This document shows, one piece after another, positions 12,328-24,170 of a stretch of DNA of 64,000 nt. Where the stretch lies: contig NC_088340.1 of assembly GCF_036884655.1 (NCBI RefSeq), positions 2,184,001 through 2,248,000 of the forward strand. The letters are read 5' to 3'. The position numbers and the translations under genes are program-made. The DNA comes from Musa acuminata AAA Group. Lineage: Eukaryota; Streptophyta; Magnoliopsida; Zingiberales; Musaceae. Every line of letters starts with the position of its first letter. The stretch's first letter is position 1. The notes under the pieces are model-generated. The model saw only the letters and a program-made list of their open reading frames with translations. It searched no databases and was not told the origin of the DNA.

Positions 12328-13409
12328 CTAATACTTGGGAAGAGAGCATTCAGGGGGCATTGCTCCATCGAACCTCTCTGTATCTTTGCAGTAATCGTAG
12401 ATCATGAAGTTGTCTCTCGCCCATTTCATCTGTCCCTGTTCTTGGTAAGTCAGTGTGCTGTACTCCGGCGAGGTCCACCAATTAGCCGGGGAAGCTGCAG
12501 AGCACTCGCCGCTGCTGCTTGGCCCATACCATGGACAAGCTCTCAGCTGCAGGTACCGGTAGTAGGCCACGAAAGGTGCAGAATTCCAGTCGATCTTTAC
12601 CAGCCCACCTCTTGTTGCCCACTCGTCAGCCTCCCAGATGCTGGAGTAGGCTCTCATCGCTTGCCGATTGGGAAATGGAACTCCGTAGCTCTCGTAGTTC
12701 CTGAAGACTCTGATCGGAATCCCGTCGACCAACCACCTGCAACAACGAGTGACATTAGAAGGATTCAGCAGCTGACGTAGAGGCAAAAGCACAGAGAACA
12801 GAGAGCAAACTCACACGACTTGGGATGGGTTCCAGTGAATGGTGTAGTTGTGGAAGTCATCCGAGGGGTCGAACCAAGGATAGAACTGCTCCTCTCTGTT
12901 CCCCACGCCTCGCGTGAAGATGTTTGTGTGGATGATGTAGGGTTGTCCGGTCTCATTTCCGAGGAACTCAAAGTCTATCTCGTCATGCTTATCCCCTGTC
13001 GAAGACAACTGCAAGGAACATGGAATGCAAATTAGCTGAAATCAAATCTAAAGCTCGAGAACCTGCAAGCATTCTGCACTAAAACCCACATAGTACGCTG
13101 TTACAGTGCCAGCAGAGTTCCCCTTCACCAGTTTGATCTGCACTTCGATGCTTCCAAAGAGATACTGATTCTTCGTCACCATCCCGCAACCTGAACATGA
13201 ATGCAGGAGAGGGTGAGGATCGAATGCAACCCGACGTAGCTAAGCTCGGAAACAACCGGTCGGTGCAAACCTGAGACATTGTCGAGCATGAGAGAAAGGC
13301 TATTTCCGTCGTTCCAGATTCCTGCGTTCTGATAGCCCCAGACAAAGTCTACGTCGTTGTAGAAGTCAGCATGAACCAGAGCTCCATCAAAGGCAGCCAT
13401 CAGAAGAAG

Positions 13410-13441
<32 letters not shown>

Positions 13442-13463
13442 CAACAGCGTGCAGACTTGCCAT
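12328..13463 (-). CDS. Xyloglucan endotransglucosylase/hydrolase (XTH), GH16, 298 aa, 4 exons
   Basis: Exons 13463-13271, 13190-13090, 13008-12815 and 12736-12328 join in frame with GT-AG borders. The first 32 residues are a secretion signal (Val/Ala-rich, ending LVHA), so the enzyme acts in the cell wall, cutting and rejoining xyloglucan. The GH16 catalytic motif is intact: [10 protein letters not shown] with nucleophile Glu108 and acid/base Glu112, followed by the family's N-glycosylation site at Asn116 (NET). Downstream are the usual [21 protein letters not shown] stretch region and WVVDG-like [11 protein letters not shown]. The XET C-terminal domain has four cysteines (ACPWYG, GEC, YDYC, PPEC) that normally form two disulfides. 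Length is typical. The signal peptide is partly encoded by an (AAC)n/(AGC)n triplet run seen on the plus strand at about 13410-13445. A truncated paralogue lies 760 bases downstream on the same strand. Confidence 0.95.
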
Positions 13464-16076
13464 CTTGCGACGACGGATTGTAGTGTTATAACTTTGGCAG
13501 AAGATAGAATGAGAAAAAAAGGTCTAAAATTGTATGAATATGTTAGAAGGAAATAGATTATTATTCAGGTGACACAGTTAATTAATAGTAGTGAGAGATG
13601 GATGAATGCCTAAAGAAAGATTTTAATGAGAGTAAAAAATGAAAATTAAATACATTTGATTTAATTAAAAATATTTTTTTTGAGTATAAGTCTGATGAAC
13701 AAATATTGTTTGGTAACAGATGCAGTTTGTAATAAAAATATTATTTGTGTAAAACTCAATGATGAAATCATATTCATATAGCTAAGATTTCATGACTTGC
13801 TCATTTTATTAATGGGATAAGAATAAATGAATGTAATTTGTAATATATAACAAAAAATATTAATGGTTTTGCAATACTTATCCTTTATAAAAAAAGAAAA
13901 CAAAACCCAAATTGTTGGCATTTCACGAACCAAAATCACTACCAGCCTCATATATTTTATTTATATTCGAACTGAGTAGAAGCATTTAGTAAATTCGATC
14001 TCATAAATTGATGAATTCGAGAAAAAATACTTACCGAATAAACAATATTTCCCTCCTCGAGTCGTCGCTAATTAATTATTGCCTCCTCGGTCCCTGCCGC
14101 GGAATGCATCGAAGAGGGGAGGAGGAGAAGAGGAGGATGAGAAGGGCAAAGAATAAGGAGAAGGCCAGAGAAAGGAATAAAGGTAGGAGGAGGAAATGAA
14201 AAAGAGAGGAAGGAGAGGAGGAGTAATAATTAAGAAGGAAAAATAAAACAAAAAAAAAGGATAAGAAAAGCAGAATAGACAAAAAAAAATGCATATACTT
14301 TATATTCAAATTTTTAAAAGTAAAAAATTAATTAGTATGGACACATTTCAGATAATTTATATTTTTTAAATTTTAACTTAAATAAACTAATAATTTGGTT
14401 CATGAGAAATTAAAAAAAAAACTCAGTTTATGCTTACATTATTTTTCAATAATGTGATATTATTTACATGAATTCAAAATCTACTTGATAACTATGATAA
14501 GTTATTAAAATGTAAATAAAAAAAAGTCAAAAATTATGTTTCCTACCCAAAAAAAATTGTACCAAACAAGTTACATTAAGAGGAGTTGTCAACTAGTTCT
14601 TTGAATTTATGGTATTTTTTGGCTTGTTTTTATTTATTATTGGAGTGATCTCTTTTGTAAATTTTGATAATTGTCAAGGAGATTTGGAATTCATTTTAAG
14701 ATAATCCATACATGTTTATAGTTCTAAAAAATTAAATATATATTATATAATCTTGTCAAGAAAAATTTGTGCGAAGTCGACTTCTATTTTCTGTCTTATC
14801 ATATTAGATCCAAATTACGCTGATATGATAAATAAAAATATATATATTTAGTACACGAGATTCCCATCAATACGAGATCTAACGAGGGTTAATATAAGCC
14901 GCCTTACCTCCTATTTTACTATACCCTAGACAAAGAGGAAATAATTTGCAAGGTTAAAGTATGAGTGTTATGCACAGAGAATATAAAGCACAGGGAAGAG
15001 GTGGGATGGGTTGGTGGGAGTTCATTAAGGCACCAGTAAGATAAGATATGGTTGCTTCCTATGATATGCCCAACAGCAACAAGATGACATTGAGACCAAG
15101 AAAAAGTGGAGCATTACTCTTCCAAGGGGATAGCCTAATTCTGGGGGAACATAAACCCACCACCATTTTCCACTGTCTCATATCTTAAGATGAATATGAG
15201 GAAGCCTTTGAACCATTCTATGGACAACATCATAACCACTAAAAATTATACAGTGCATGTCCCCACAGACACTTGAAGATAGCAGGCATAGCTTTACCAT
15301 GCATGTCTAGTACTCATACAGTTTTACAATGCATGAACAGCACCCAAACACAAACACAAGCATCCAAGGATCTCTGCCAGAACAGTATCACAGAGCTGGA
15401 TCATGAGCCTCTTTCCAGTGAACATGAAGTCACCTGCAAAATCCATGACCATAAGTAGAGAATACACCATATGATTCTGCAACCTTTGCTTGACCAAAAG
15501 GAAACAAGTTCTGGATCTTAATAGTTGCCCTGGCAAGGACAATGATCACCACCTGAGCAGAGAATACAAACAAGAACAAAAGCCACCATTAGCATTATTG
15601 ACCTTGTATCATTGACCACAGAGGGTCCAGTGACCAGCATTAGAGGACTGCATGGGGCATGCATGATCCCTGATTCATTTCAGAAAAAGTCGACTTTTGT
15701 GCTAGACCTCACAAAGAGACAGCCCTTCCATCGGGCATTCATCATATTTACTGTTATACGTCAGAATCGGAATCATAAATGAAGCGTTTGTGACCAACAC
15801 TGGAAACAGGAAACGATGTGCAATCATAAGTCGTAAACAGCAACCCAAACATTCATATAGCAACAATAACAAGCGACGCATACAAAGACTCAAGGCACAA
15901 TCTTACAAAGCTTGTGTCCCTACTATATCTTAGGAAGCTAATAGAAAGTCGTAGTCCATGACAAACAGCAAACCGCAGAATATGATACAACACAACTGCT
16001 TAGTTAAACCCTTGAACTTTTCATCCTCAACAAGAAACTTGGGACCATCTAATTCACTTAACCTTGGCAATGATGC
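13464..16076. other. Intergenic, AT-rich with a purine-rich tract
   Basis: 13500-15000 is strongly AT-rich with no supported gene. 14108-14230 is a nearly pure purine tract on the plus strand (GAG/GGA/AGA). 15270-15900 is less AT-rich and looks transcribed-like, but it has no recognisable protein. It may be the 3' UTR of the Aux/IAA gene (minus strand) or a separate noncoding transcript. Confidence 0.4.
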
Positions 16077-19000
16077 CTAGTTCCAGTTCTTGCACTTCTC
16101 CATGGCCCTTGGAGCTGGAGAGAGAAATTCAGGTTTTGTTAGTGTAGAATTAACAAATAAAAAACGTTTATTATGAAATAGTCAAATCTGAACACAGCAG
16201 ACACAAGAAAGACAAAAGAGGATAAATTATGAAGTAGAGGACTACAGAATCATCACTATCTAATTAAACCAATGATGACAGTCATAACATAAATTTTTCA
16301 CAGGTAAATTAACATATATGCATTTTGCTCACTACCAAATGCTGGAAACCCGCCACTTAACATGTTTCTACTAGTGAAAAACTAGGTTTTAGGCTATAAA
16401 GAATTCTTTTCTTCAAGTGGTAGTTAGCAAAGATCAATTAAACTACATACGAGAATACCATTAAATAACCCACATAGTGTATCACATGATCTAAAAGATC
16501 AAAGCGCTAAATGATTGTATGATACTTATTTTTCAGATCCAACTTAAATCCATCATACTTGTGAAATTAACTAACTGATCACTGGATATTAATATCAAAG
16601 TACAATGTAAAATTTGATAACTACCCCGACCATGTTTATATGAAGGAGAGAGAAGATGAAATAGCATATTCATTCAACAGGTACAAAGAGCACATGAATG
16701 GTTTGTGGATTTTAAGATCATTTGTATTGTAATGCTTTCAGATCCAAGAAATGAGATCAAGAAAATGAAATAGAACATTTTTACTCGATCATACTTACCA
16801 AGTCCAATAGCATCTGAACCCTTCATGATCCTGAGCCTCCTGCATGTGTCAGTGAACATCCTGAAATTTCAAGGAACTGTGGTCAAATAACATCGAAAAC
16901 ACTAAACTTATAAAAGGGAGTGTTATCAGAACATGTGATTTCTGTGAGCAGTAAAACACTATTAAGGAGATGGAATAGTCTTAAGCTAAAAAAAGTCAGT
17001 CAGAGGGTCTATAAAATGGTATAATATTACAGATTGATGTGGGTTCGAAAGGTAACAAGCATTGGTGCTTTTTCATAACCGAGTATTTGGTTAACTTTAA
17101 AAACTTGCCTAAATTGATTTAGCCATAGGTTATTTACAGAAAACTGTTCAGCGATAGGTACTAAAAGATACCATACATTCTTCAACGCAAGTTTATGATG
17201 ATAAGCAAAATGGAAAGAAAACAAGAAGTTTATAACACGTTTAATCTATAGAAGCTCAACAATAACCTTCGCCTTCCACCTAAACAATTTGTTTCTTTTT
17301 ATGTCTAGTGGATAGAACACTTACTCCCATGGCACATCACCAACAAGCATCCAGTCTCCATCCTTATCTTCATAAGTAAGAACATACTCAGAACCATTTA
17401 GAAGATCCATCAAATGACTCTCAGATAATCCATCACTGTTCGGTATTCCATGAGAACCGCATGGGCCTGTGAAAACAACAAATGCCGAACACAAGTAAAA
17501 GAAGAGACTTAAAAAATAAATTATATGATAGCATGTATAACATATCATACTTCATGTAAAACAAACCAAGTCATAGGAAAAGACAGCCAAGTCTTACCTC
17601 CCAGAACAAATTCCAGAATAAAGCTGATAAGCAAAGGTAAAAACAATGCTAAGAATATAAAAAGAGTTACTCAATTTATAGGCATCCATGTTTGATACAA
17701 GGGACACAGAAGGGTAACATAGTGGACCTGCACTGTGACATTTGTGAACCAAATATAGCAAATCTGGAAAGTCAAAAGTATGTTGCAAAAGTGACATACA
17801 TAACCATGTCAGTTAAAGTACATGAAGAAAGAAGAGTCATAAAAGATACTATTATTAGTCAAAAAACATCTCCCTCGAGGAGAACAAGGAAACAGTCCAA
17901 GCTCACCAATGGTAAAGCAGCTGAACATCTTCTCGAGTGCTGATGACAGTTCCTTGTAGTTGTCATACATTTTGAGATCCACTTTCCTGAGGTAGGGGGC
18001 TCCATCCATACTAACCTTCACATAAAGGCACCCCAATCCTTGTTTTCCATCAGCATCATCCTTACTCTTAGATGGATTTGTAGCCATAGTATTCTTCCGA
18101 TAACTACGGATCGGAGGCCAACCAACCACCTGTGCCCTGTCACATACACATGTATTCAAAGTTCAGAATTCTATGGCCCAACTCATAGATTGATTGTTCA
18201 TGAACACAAGTTTCCCGTGAGGCTGTCAGACAACGGATTCATTAACAAGCTAAAGAGATCAGAAAGCTTTCACTGAAAATTTTTGTAGCTTTTACTAAAT
18301 GTTATGGTCCATATGGAACATGATGTCTCAATTTCTTGACATCTAATAGGAAATTAGAATGAACATAATGAATTCCATTATAAACATTAGAAGCAAAACA
18401 ATCTGAACATCACAAACATATTATATGTAAAAAATGTGCTTAGAAACAAGATTGTGAAACCACCAAAACATCTGAAAAATATTGCTTAATCCTCCTACAA
18501 CGGTCAAATTGTATATTTTTATCCTTTAGGAATGCAGTTAATACAAAAAAAAAACACACAAAATTTCAAAATTTTCTCCTTTAAATACTATCCATCATGT
18601 TTCTCCGTTCAAGTATACAATCAAATTTAAAAAGAAAAAAAAAGGATAAAGAATAAAGACACAAACGCAAGCACACGGACAGATGCTTTCATTCCATGAA
18701 TAAATAAGAGTGATCCATTAATTTTACTCCTCCAGAGCACAAAAGTATATACATACATATATGATTTAATTATTTTATTTATTACTAAAAAAATATCCTG
18801 AGAACTCCTTTTCTTTCCTTTCCTTATCTTCAATTAATTGCTTTTTCTTTTCAAGGTGTTCTGGGGTCGGTTCTGTGGCTGAGCAGTAGTAGAACGAGTA
18901 ATGAATGTTTTGATTGCAATCCTTGTGCGGGGGAAGTTACAGAGCGTTGTGGATGAAAGATGACGCTTTTGTCGCCAGATCATTCAGAGGAAAGATTAGG

Positions 19001-19833
19001 AGGACACAAGACTAGGGGCTACAATGAAAAGGAAGGTTCAGAATTATTAATCGGCAACAAAATAAATGAATTAACTCTACGGTTTTAGCAGTTAGTTTAA
19101 AAACACTTGTGTTTCTCAGAGCGTCAAAGCATTGCCACCAAAGTTCCACCTTTGGTCGACCGAATCTGGCTCTCTTCGCTCAAAAGCAGAGCAACTGAGA
19201 GCACACACCAGATTGTCGAAACTCATGGAAAACCATAACAAAGCCTAGGAGCAGAGCGATGATGTGCATCAGAATTGGGAGAGGAACAGAAATTGATTAA
19301 GAATTTCCAACCAAAACAACAACTTTAGATAGCTCGAACACCACGAGAGCACCTGAAGCCACTTACTTGGCAGCAGGAGCCATCGCCCGATCATGCCCAA
19401 CGGAACCACCGACCTGGGCAACGGCCTTCATCTCCTGTCCGACAGCATTCACCGCCGTGTCCTTCCCAGCATTCCCCTGGCCGGAGGGCTTCCCTGTGCC
19501 GCCGCCGGCCATCTCCCCCCTCGGCGAGAACAATCCGCCGCCTTTCCCCAAATCCACCTCAGATCCACCCTTTCCGGCGGCAAAGCGCCACTTCCCGGCA
19601 CCGTCGATGGCGTCGGAAAACCCCCTCTTGCCGCCGGAGACGAAGCTCTTGGGGAGCGGGAGCAGCTCCAGGGTGAGCCCGACCTTGTCCTTGCGGTCCG
19701 TCGTCTCCGACCCCGGGAGCCCCAGCCTGAGCTCCGTGGCACTGAGGGTGAGCACCCGTTCCTCGACCGCGGTTGCGGGGGAGGAGGGGAGCTCCGACAA
19801 GCCTAGGTAGTCATGCTCCAGAGGCGGTGACAT
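16077..19833 (-). CDS. Aux/IAA auxin-response repressor, 312 aa, 5 exons
   Basis: Exons are 19833-19367, 18136-17907, 17466-17325, 16860-16799 and 16114-16077, all with frame-keeping GT-AG borders. This is the classic Aux/IAA exon plan. Domain I is the TOPLESS-binding EAR motif ELRLGLPG (residues 34-41). Domain II is the TIR1/AFB degron [14 protein letters not shown] (158-171). Residues 190-282 form the PB1 domain, with the basic face ([18 protein letters not shown]) and the acidic OPCA-like motif ([16 protein letters not shown]). The C-terminus is the family's [16 protein letters not shown] near residue 69 and RSYRK give the bipartite nuclear signal. The YLGLSE start and long exon 1 suggest the IAA8/9/27 or IAA26-like group; I cannot assign it more closely. 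The protein is degraded on auxin perception and represses ARF transcription factors. An AuxRE lies just upstream. Confidence 0.96.
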
Positions 19834-19941
19834 CGACGTCTGCAGAGAGCACCACCAGAGAACATAAAAAAAGTGGCGATCCGAGAGTAGCAGAAGTAGC
19901 GGAAGTGGAAGGGAGGGGTGGTGGAAGGTAAAAAAAAGGAG

Positions 19942-19947
19942 GAGACA
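19942..19947 (-). promoter_or_regulatory. AuxRE (TGTCTC) upstream of the Aux/IAA gene
   Basis: The plus strand reads GAGACA, so the gene's own strand reads TGTCTC, 109 bases upstream of the ATG. This is the canonical ARF-binding element and fits the known auxin induction of Aux/IAA genes. A single hexamer can occur by chance. A second TGTCTC lies at 21074-21079 on the plus strand. Confidence 0.45.
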
Positions 19948-20689
19948 CCCTTTGGGCTTGGTTTTGTTTGATGGAGAGAAGCTTCCAACCTATAGCAATT
20001 TTAGCTTTTGGGTTTATGATTAGTTTGGGACAATAATGCTAATAAAAAAATAATTCCAAGTCTAATCATGTCTTCTTTCGAATGGGAGAAACGCCTGCCG
20101 GTCTCGCACAGCGGTGTGACCAAAAACAAATATATTTACTTATTTTTAATTTATTTTGATATTAACTAATATAAATATACATTTATTTTTTTATAAAAAA
20201 ATATTCATTTATGTCTGTCTTACGTCATACGCTTCGTCGATAATGACAATTTTCAGAGAAAATAAAACCAAAAAGAACGAGCACTGTTCTATATAGTTTA
20301 CGGTGACTTCCTTTTATAGTTCCACCTGTAATGTCACACCCTTATTGTTGGAACCCTTTTTTTTTATCTTCATTTCTGGTTCTTTAAGGGTTAGCTGCTG
20401 TGTGTCTAACCAAATAGATAGATAGGCTTGCTGAGTACCATATCATACTGACATATAAAGAAATTGATAAAGAAGAAAGAGGAAAAAGAAAAGAAAAAGA
20501 GAAATTACTTTTTAAAGTGCTTTTTATAAAGAGGGGAATAGTCATATTAGTATACGTAAAGGGGAAAGAAGAACGATTCTAACAAGGATGATTGATCGTC
20601 CATATCTCCATTCTGTATTGGGGGGTTAACACAAAGTTAAAGCTTCCCATTCGAGCGTATTATATAATATTTATTAGAGCTCATCGAAT
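19948..20689. other. Aux/IAA proximal promoter region
   Basis: AT-rich DNA with poly-T and purine tracts and no coding exon seen. A gene-proximal TATA box could not be picked out with confidence. Confidence 0.4.
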
Positions 20690-21490
20690 TGGGTTCACAA
20701 ACACAAGCGGAGCGGATGTTGTCGTGTCGTTCACAGCGGAAGCCCCCGGCAGACCGGCAACCGAGTACAGCCGGTGGCAGCAGCGAGAGCGACAGCCGCG
20801 CCGCGGAGCCGACCAACCGGCACCTGTCACACCCGTACTGCGCGCGCATCGACTGCGACTTCCCCCAAATACGAAAAAGAAAAGAAAAAAAAAGGGCGGA
20901 GTGAGTAATTAATTAAGACGAGGCCACCGTACACGTGCGGGCCACGTGCGAGTAGCCCGGTCCCCCTGGGGGCCAGTAAATGCGCCCGTCCCGCGTCGCC
21001 CATGCCTTTCGGCACGCGTCCCTATTGGACGGGTCGTCGCGGGGCCCGCTATTTCGAACTCGGAAAGCTCGCTTGTCTCCGGCGCGACCAGCGTCGACGA
21101 CTCCGCGCTCGGGAAGTCTGGTGGACCCCGCCTCGTGCGGACGCTCTTCTGCTTTTTGGCGTCGGGAGGGGGCAGTATCCTGTCTGCTTCGACGCAGGGA
21201 ACCGCGGATCCTTTTGGTGCACGTGAACTAGGACGCGCTTGGGGCCCGCGCTGTTCTCCGCCCAGCTGGCGGCGCACGGAGGCGAAAAAGGGGGCCGTGT
21301 CCTCGGACTTGGCACAGCTGCCAAGACTCCCCGACTTAACTCACGGCAGGAAGACGTGGCGGCCGGCCAGGGTGTCATGACCGCTGCGCTCCTCGAACGC
21401 CCGCCACGTACTCCCGCCGGCGGCGACTCTTTTCGGGGACGTGGACGATTCCACCTCCTTAAACGGGTAAGATACGGACGGATTTGAGTA
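20690..21490. other. Isolated GC-rich, CpG-rich island without a recognisable gene
   Basis: About 800 bases are much richer in G, C and CpG than the AT-rich DNA on both sides. Open frames exist on both strands (for example 20946-21380 + and 20909-21277 -), but none resembles a known protein and overlapping frames are equally open, as expected from composition alone. It contains three perfect G-boxes (CACGTG at 20932, 20943 and 21220), one TGTCTC, and several TGGGCC/GGGCCC TCP-type sites. It could be a distal promoter or CpG island for the Aux/IAA gene, the first exon of an unannotated transcript, or a fragment of a GC-rich transposon. Confidence 0.5.
20932..20948. promoter_or_regulatory. Pair of G-boxes (CACGTG)
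   Basis: Two palindromic CACGTG cores at 20932-20937 and 20943-20948, 11 bases apart (about one helical turn). They are typical binding sites for bZIP/bHLH factors. Their target gene is unknown; the nearest start codon is the Aux/IAA gene about 1.1 kb away. Confidence 0.45.
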
Positions 21491-22266
21491 CCTTGAAATG
21501 GGAGCCCCGCTATTGAGCCACGCTAGCTGGCCCCACCTGCAGGGAAACTTGGACCCACATAGGAAAAAGTTCCGAAGGCTTACATCAAGTAGATACATCC
21601 ATCCCACCATCAACATTGATCTCGACCGTCCATTTTAAATAAATGATTAAATATTATAAATTTGATTTTACCAAAATAGAAATGAAGTAGTTGTATGTTG
21701 TCACTCATCTCTACCAACTCCACCTCCAAATGAGGTCTAAACAAATGAATGTATTTTATTATTATTATAAATGATAAATAATGAATAATGAAGACGAGAT
21801 TTGAGTTTCGGATCTTGTGATATACTGTCAAAATTTTTATTAATTAATATAACTAATATATAATTAAATTAAATTTAAAAAAATAATTAGATTGATAATA
21901 AGATGGTGAAGTGATGAGTCGATCTATTGGATCGTATACTTAATTAAAAATAATTTTTTAATAAAATAAATATTTTTTTTAAAAAAATAACTAAATATAT
22001 TTATAAAAATAATAATAATTAAAAATAAAAATAATTTCAAACAAATGAAAATGAAAATATAATAAAAATAATAACATTAGCCAACATTATAAATATATAC
22101 TGTTTATCTAAAGTAAATAATTAATAATAATATTTAGAAAGTTAAAAAGTGAGTATGTAATTCACCTACATGAACGATGAAAGTTAGAATGAAACTTACA
22201 TTAACAAAATAAAGTACAGTAGGAAGTATTGACAAGTAAAAAAATGGTCTTAGAAATTATCAAAGA
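21491..22266. other. AT-rich intergenic DNA
   Basis: Very AT-rich low-complexity sequence. No gene, RNA or transposon end was recognised. Confidence 0.5.
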
Positions 22267-22830
22267 ACTTTATACTATGATCAACGGATCAGCACGATTT
22301 GATCCAATTCCGAATACATAAGGTCCATCACGTGGATGCTTAAATGACGGTAGTCGGTGTTAGATCAGCTCTAGGCTTCGTCTCCATAATTGATTTGAGG
22401 TAGAGCAAGGAGGCACTCTTCCTTCCTCGTTGAACTATTACTTCTTCCTCGTCGAACTGTTGCTTCTTCATCGTCGAGTTCCTGCACATCAATCGAGGTT
22501 GAGAGAGAGATTTTCTAACTCGATTCCTCCGATGTTTAAGTCAACTTGAGATGGTATATAGGTGTTTCAGGTGTGCTCCCTCTAACAGTGGACAAGGGAT
22601 CAGGTTTTATACCTATTTGTCGAAGAGTCGATCGTATGAGATTCGTTAGTGGTCGTCGATAGCCCGTGAGGTCAACCTATGCTCTCCACGTGACGTGGGC
22701 TGATTTGCACAGTCCCATGTCATGTGGTGCTATCTTGTGTCATCATGGATGGCTTTGAGTAGGACGACATCATCTTGTACAAATCCAAACAGCGTGGATA
22801 GGACTTTCATCGCTTTCGGTCCTGAGGTAT
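22267..22830. mobile_element. Probable LTR-retrotransposon remnant
   Basis: A block of intermediate GC content stands between AT-rich flanks. It has no coding frame but has the style of plant LTRs (stretches such as cagtggacaagggatcaggt, many CGTCGA words, a CTTCTTCCTCGTCGAAC repeat near 22440-22475). Similar-looking blocks occur near 45230 and 53222. No clear ends or target duplication were found, so this is a weak call. Confidence 0.3.
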
Positions 22831-23887
22831 TTCATCAACGTACGTGCATCACATCGGCTATGGGGTGATTATCTATCATTGTCACGCAAGTTGTGTCAAA
22901 ATATATCTTATCATAAATAATTTAGATGGAAAAAAAAATCATTGCATATTACCAAAGGAAAAGAAACTAATAGGAAATGGAAACAAATGTCAAAAAAAAC
23001 GAAGAAAAGGAGACGAAGAGACGTCAAAGGGGAGAGAGAGAGGATGGATAAAGATAGAATGGCCATGGGAAGAGAGAGGCGAATGCAGGAAGAGTGATGG
23101 AAGAAATGGAGAGAAGCTGTCAGATTAGAATATCATTTTTCTATCTTAATCCTAATTCAAAGTTAACATTAACATCCTCTAAAATAAATTATAAAAATAT
23201 TAATTTAATAATATTTAAAATAGAATAAAATTATATTATGAAACTAGATCGATTTTATTTAACCCAATCGATCGAGGGCTATAAGAAAAATTGTGATGCT
23301 TGTCATTCATTTTAATTTTTTAATATATTTAATCTAAAAGTGAATTAGGTCCGTTAATTATTCAAATTTAAGATTTTTTTTGGGTCTGAGCATCTGAATC
23401 GAAACTGGTCTTGATAACTATGCTAATGAGCTCGGGGTTAATCCACTTGTTCGATCCGAACCCGAATTGATTACAGGGTGTGAATCATTTGAGATTAGAT
23501 TCGTTAAGTTACTGAATCCAATATGGATTTGTAATAAAAATTAGCCTGATAAATAAGGGTTGATGTATATGTGATTCTAACACATGGCATGCCTAATTGC
23601 TGAATTGGCGCCGCGTTCCGATGTCGACATCCACGAACAAAAAGACACACGTCGCATCATGGAGTAGAGACATCCGAACTCGGAAGAAGCAAAGAAAAGA
23701 GCCACAATATTTGGCGACCAAATGAAATCTTCAACTTCGCTAGTGGACTACATGACACACTACTCTCTCTCTCTTGGTTAATGCTCTCTGCACCTTCCCC
23801 ACGTGGGCCCACCCTGTTCCCTATACTCCACACAGTGGGTCCCACAGAGCAGGAATCCCACACGACATGTTCTCTCTTCTCTTCTCT

Positions 23888-23891
<4 letters not shown>

Positions 23892-23931
<40 letters not shown>
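23892..23931. repeat. (TC)n microsatellite
   Basis: About 40 bases of uninterrupted CT dinucleotide. Confidence 0.95.
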
Positions 23932-23933
<2 letters not shown>

Positions 23934-24042
23934 CGTAATGGAATTTTGTGTCAGTATACTGATCTTCCAACTCCCACGTGGACGGTGGCGAAGCAGGAAC
24001 TGGAATCGGTGCATATTCCTAAATCTTGTCACTTGCAGACTG

Positions 24043-24044
<2 letters not shown>

Positions 24045-24114
<70 letters not shown>
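24045..24114. repeat. Compound (CT)n(AT)n microsatellite
   Basis: CT repeat from 24045 to about 24085 passing directly into an AT repeat ending near 24114. Confidence 0.95.
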
Positions 24115-24117
<3 letters not shown>

Positions 24118-24170
24118 ATAAAAACGGGGTGCGTCTTCTCCAGAAGTCAGGTTGTCAAACAAACCATGGA

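Larger units (their letters stand above)
22831..24170. other. Intergenic with microsatellites
   Basis: AT-rich DNA, then 23600-24030 with CACGTGGG-type words and pyrimidine tracts. No supported gene. The two microsatellites here are listed separately. Confidence 0.45.

Noticed and set aside
20946..21380. A 144-codon frame in the GC-rich island
   Set aside because: Several overlapping frames on both strands are equally open, which GC-rich composition alone explains.
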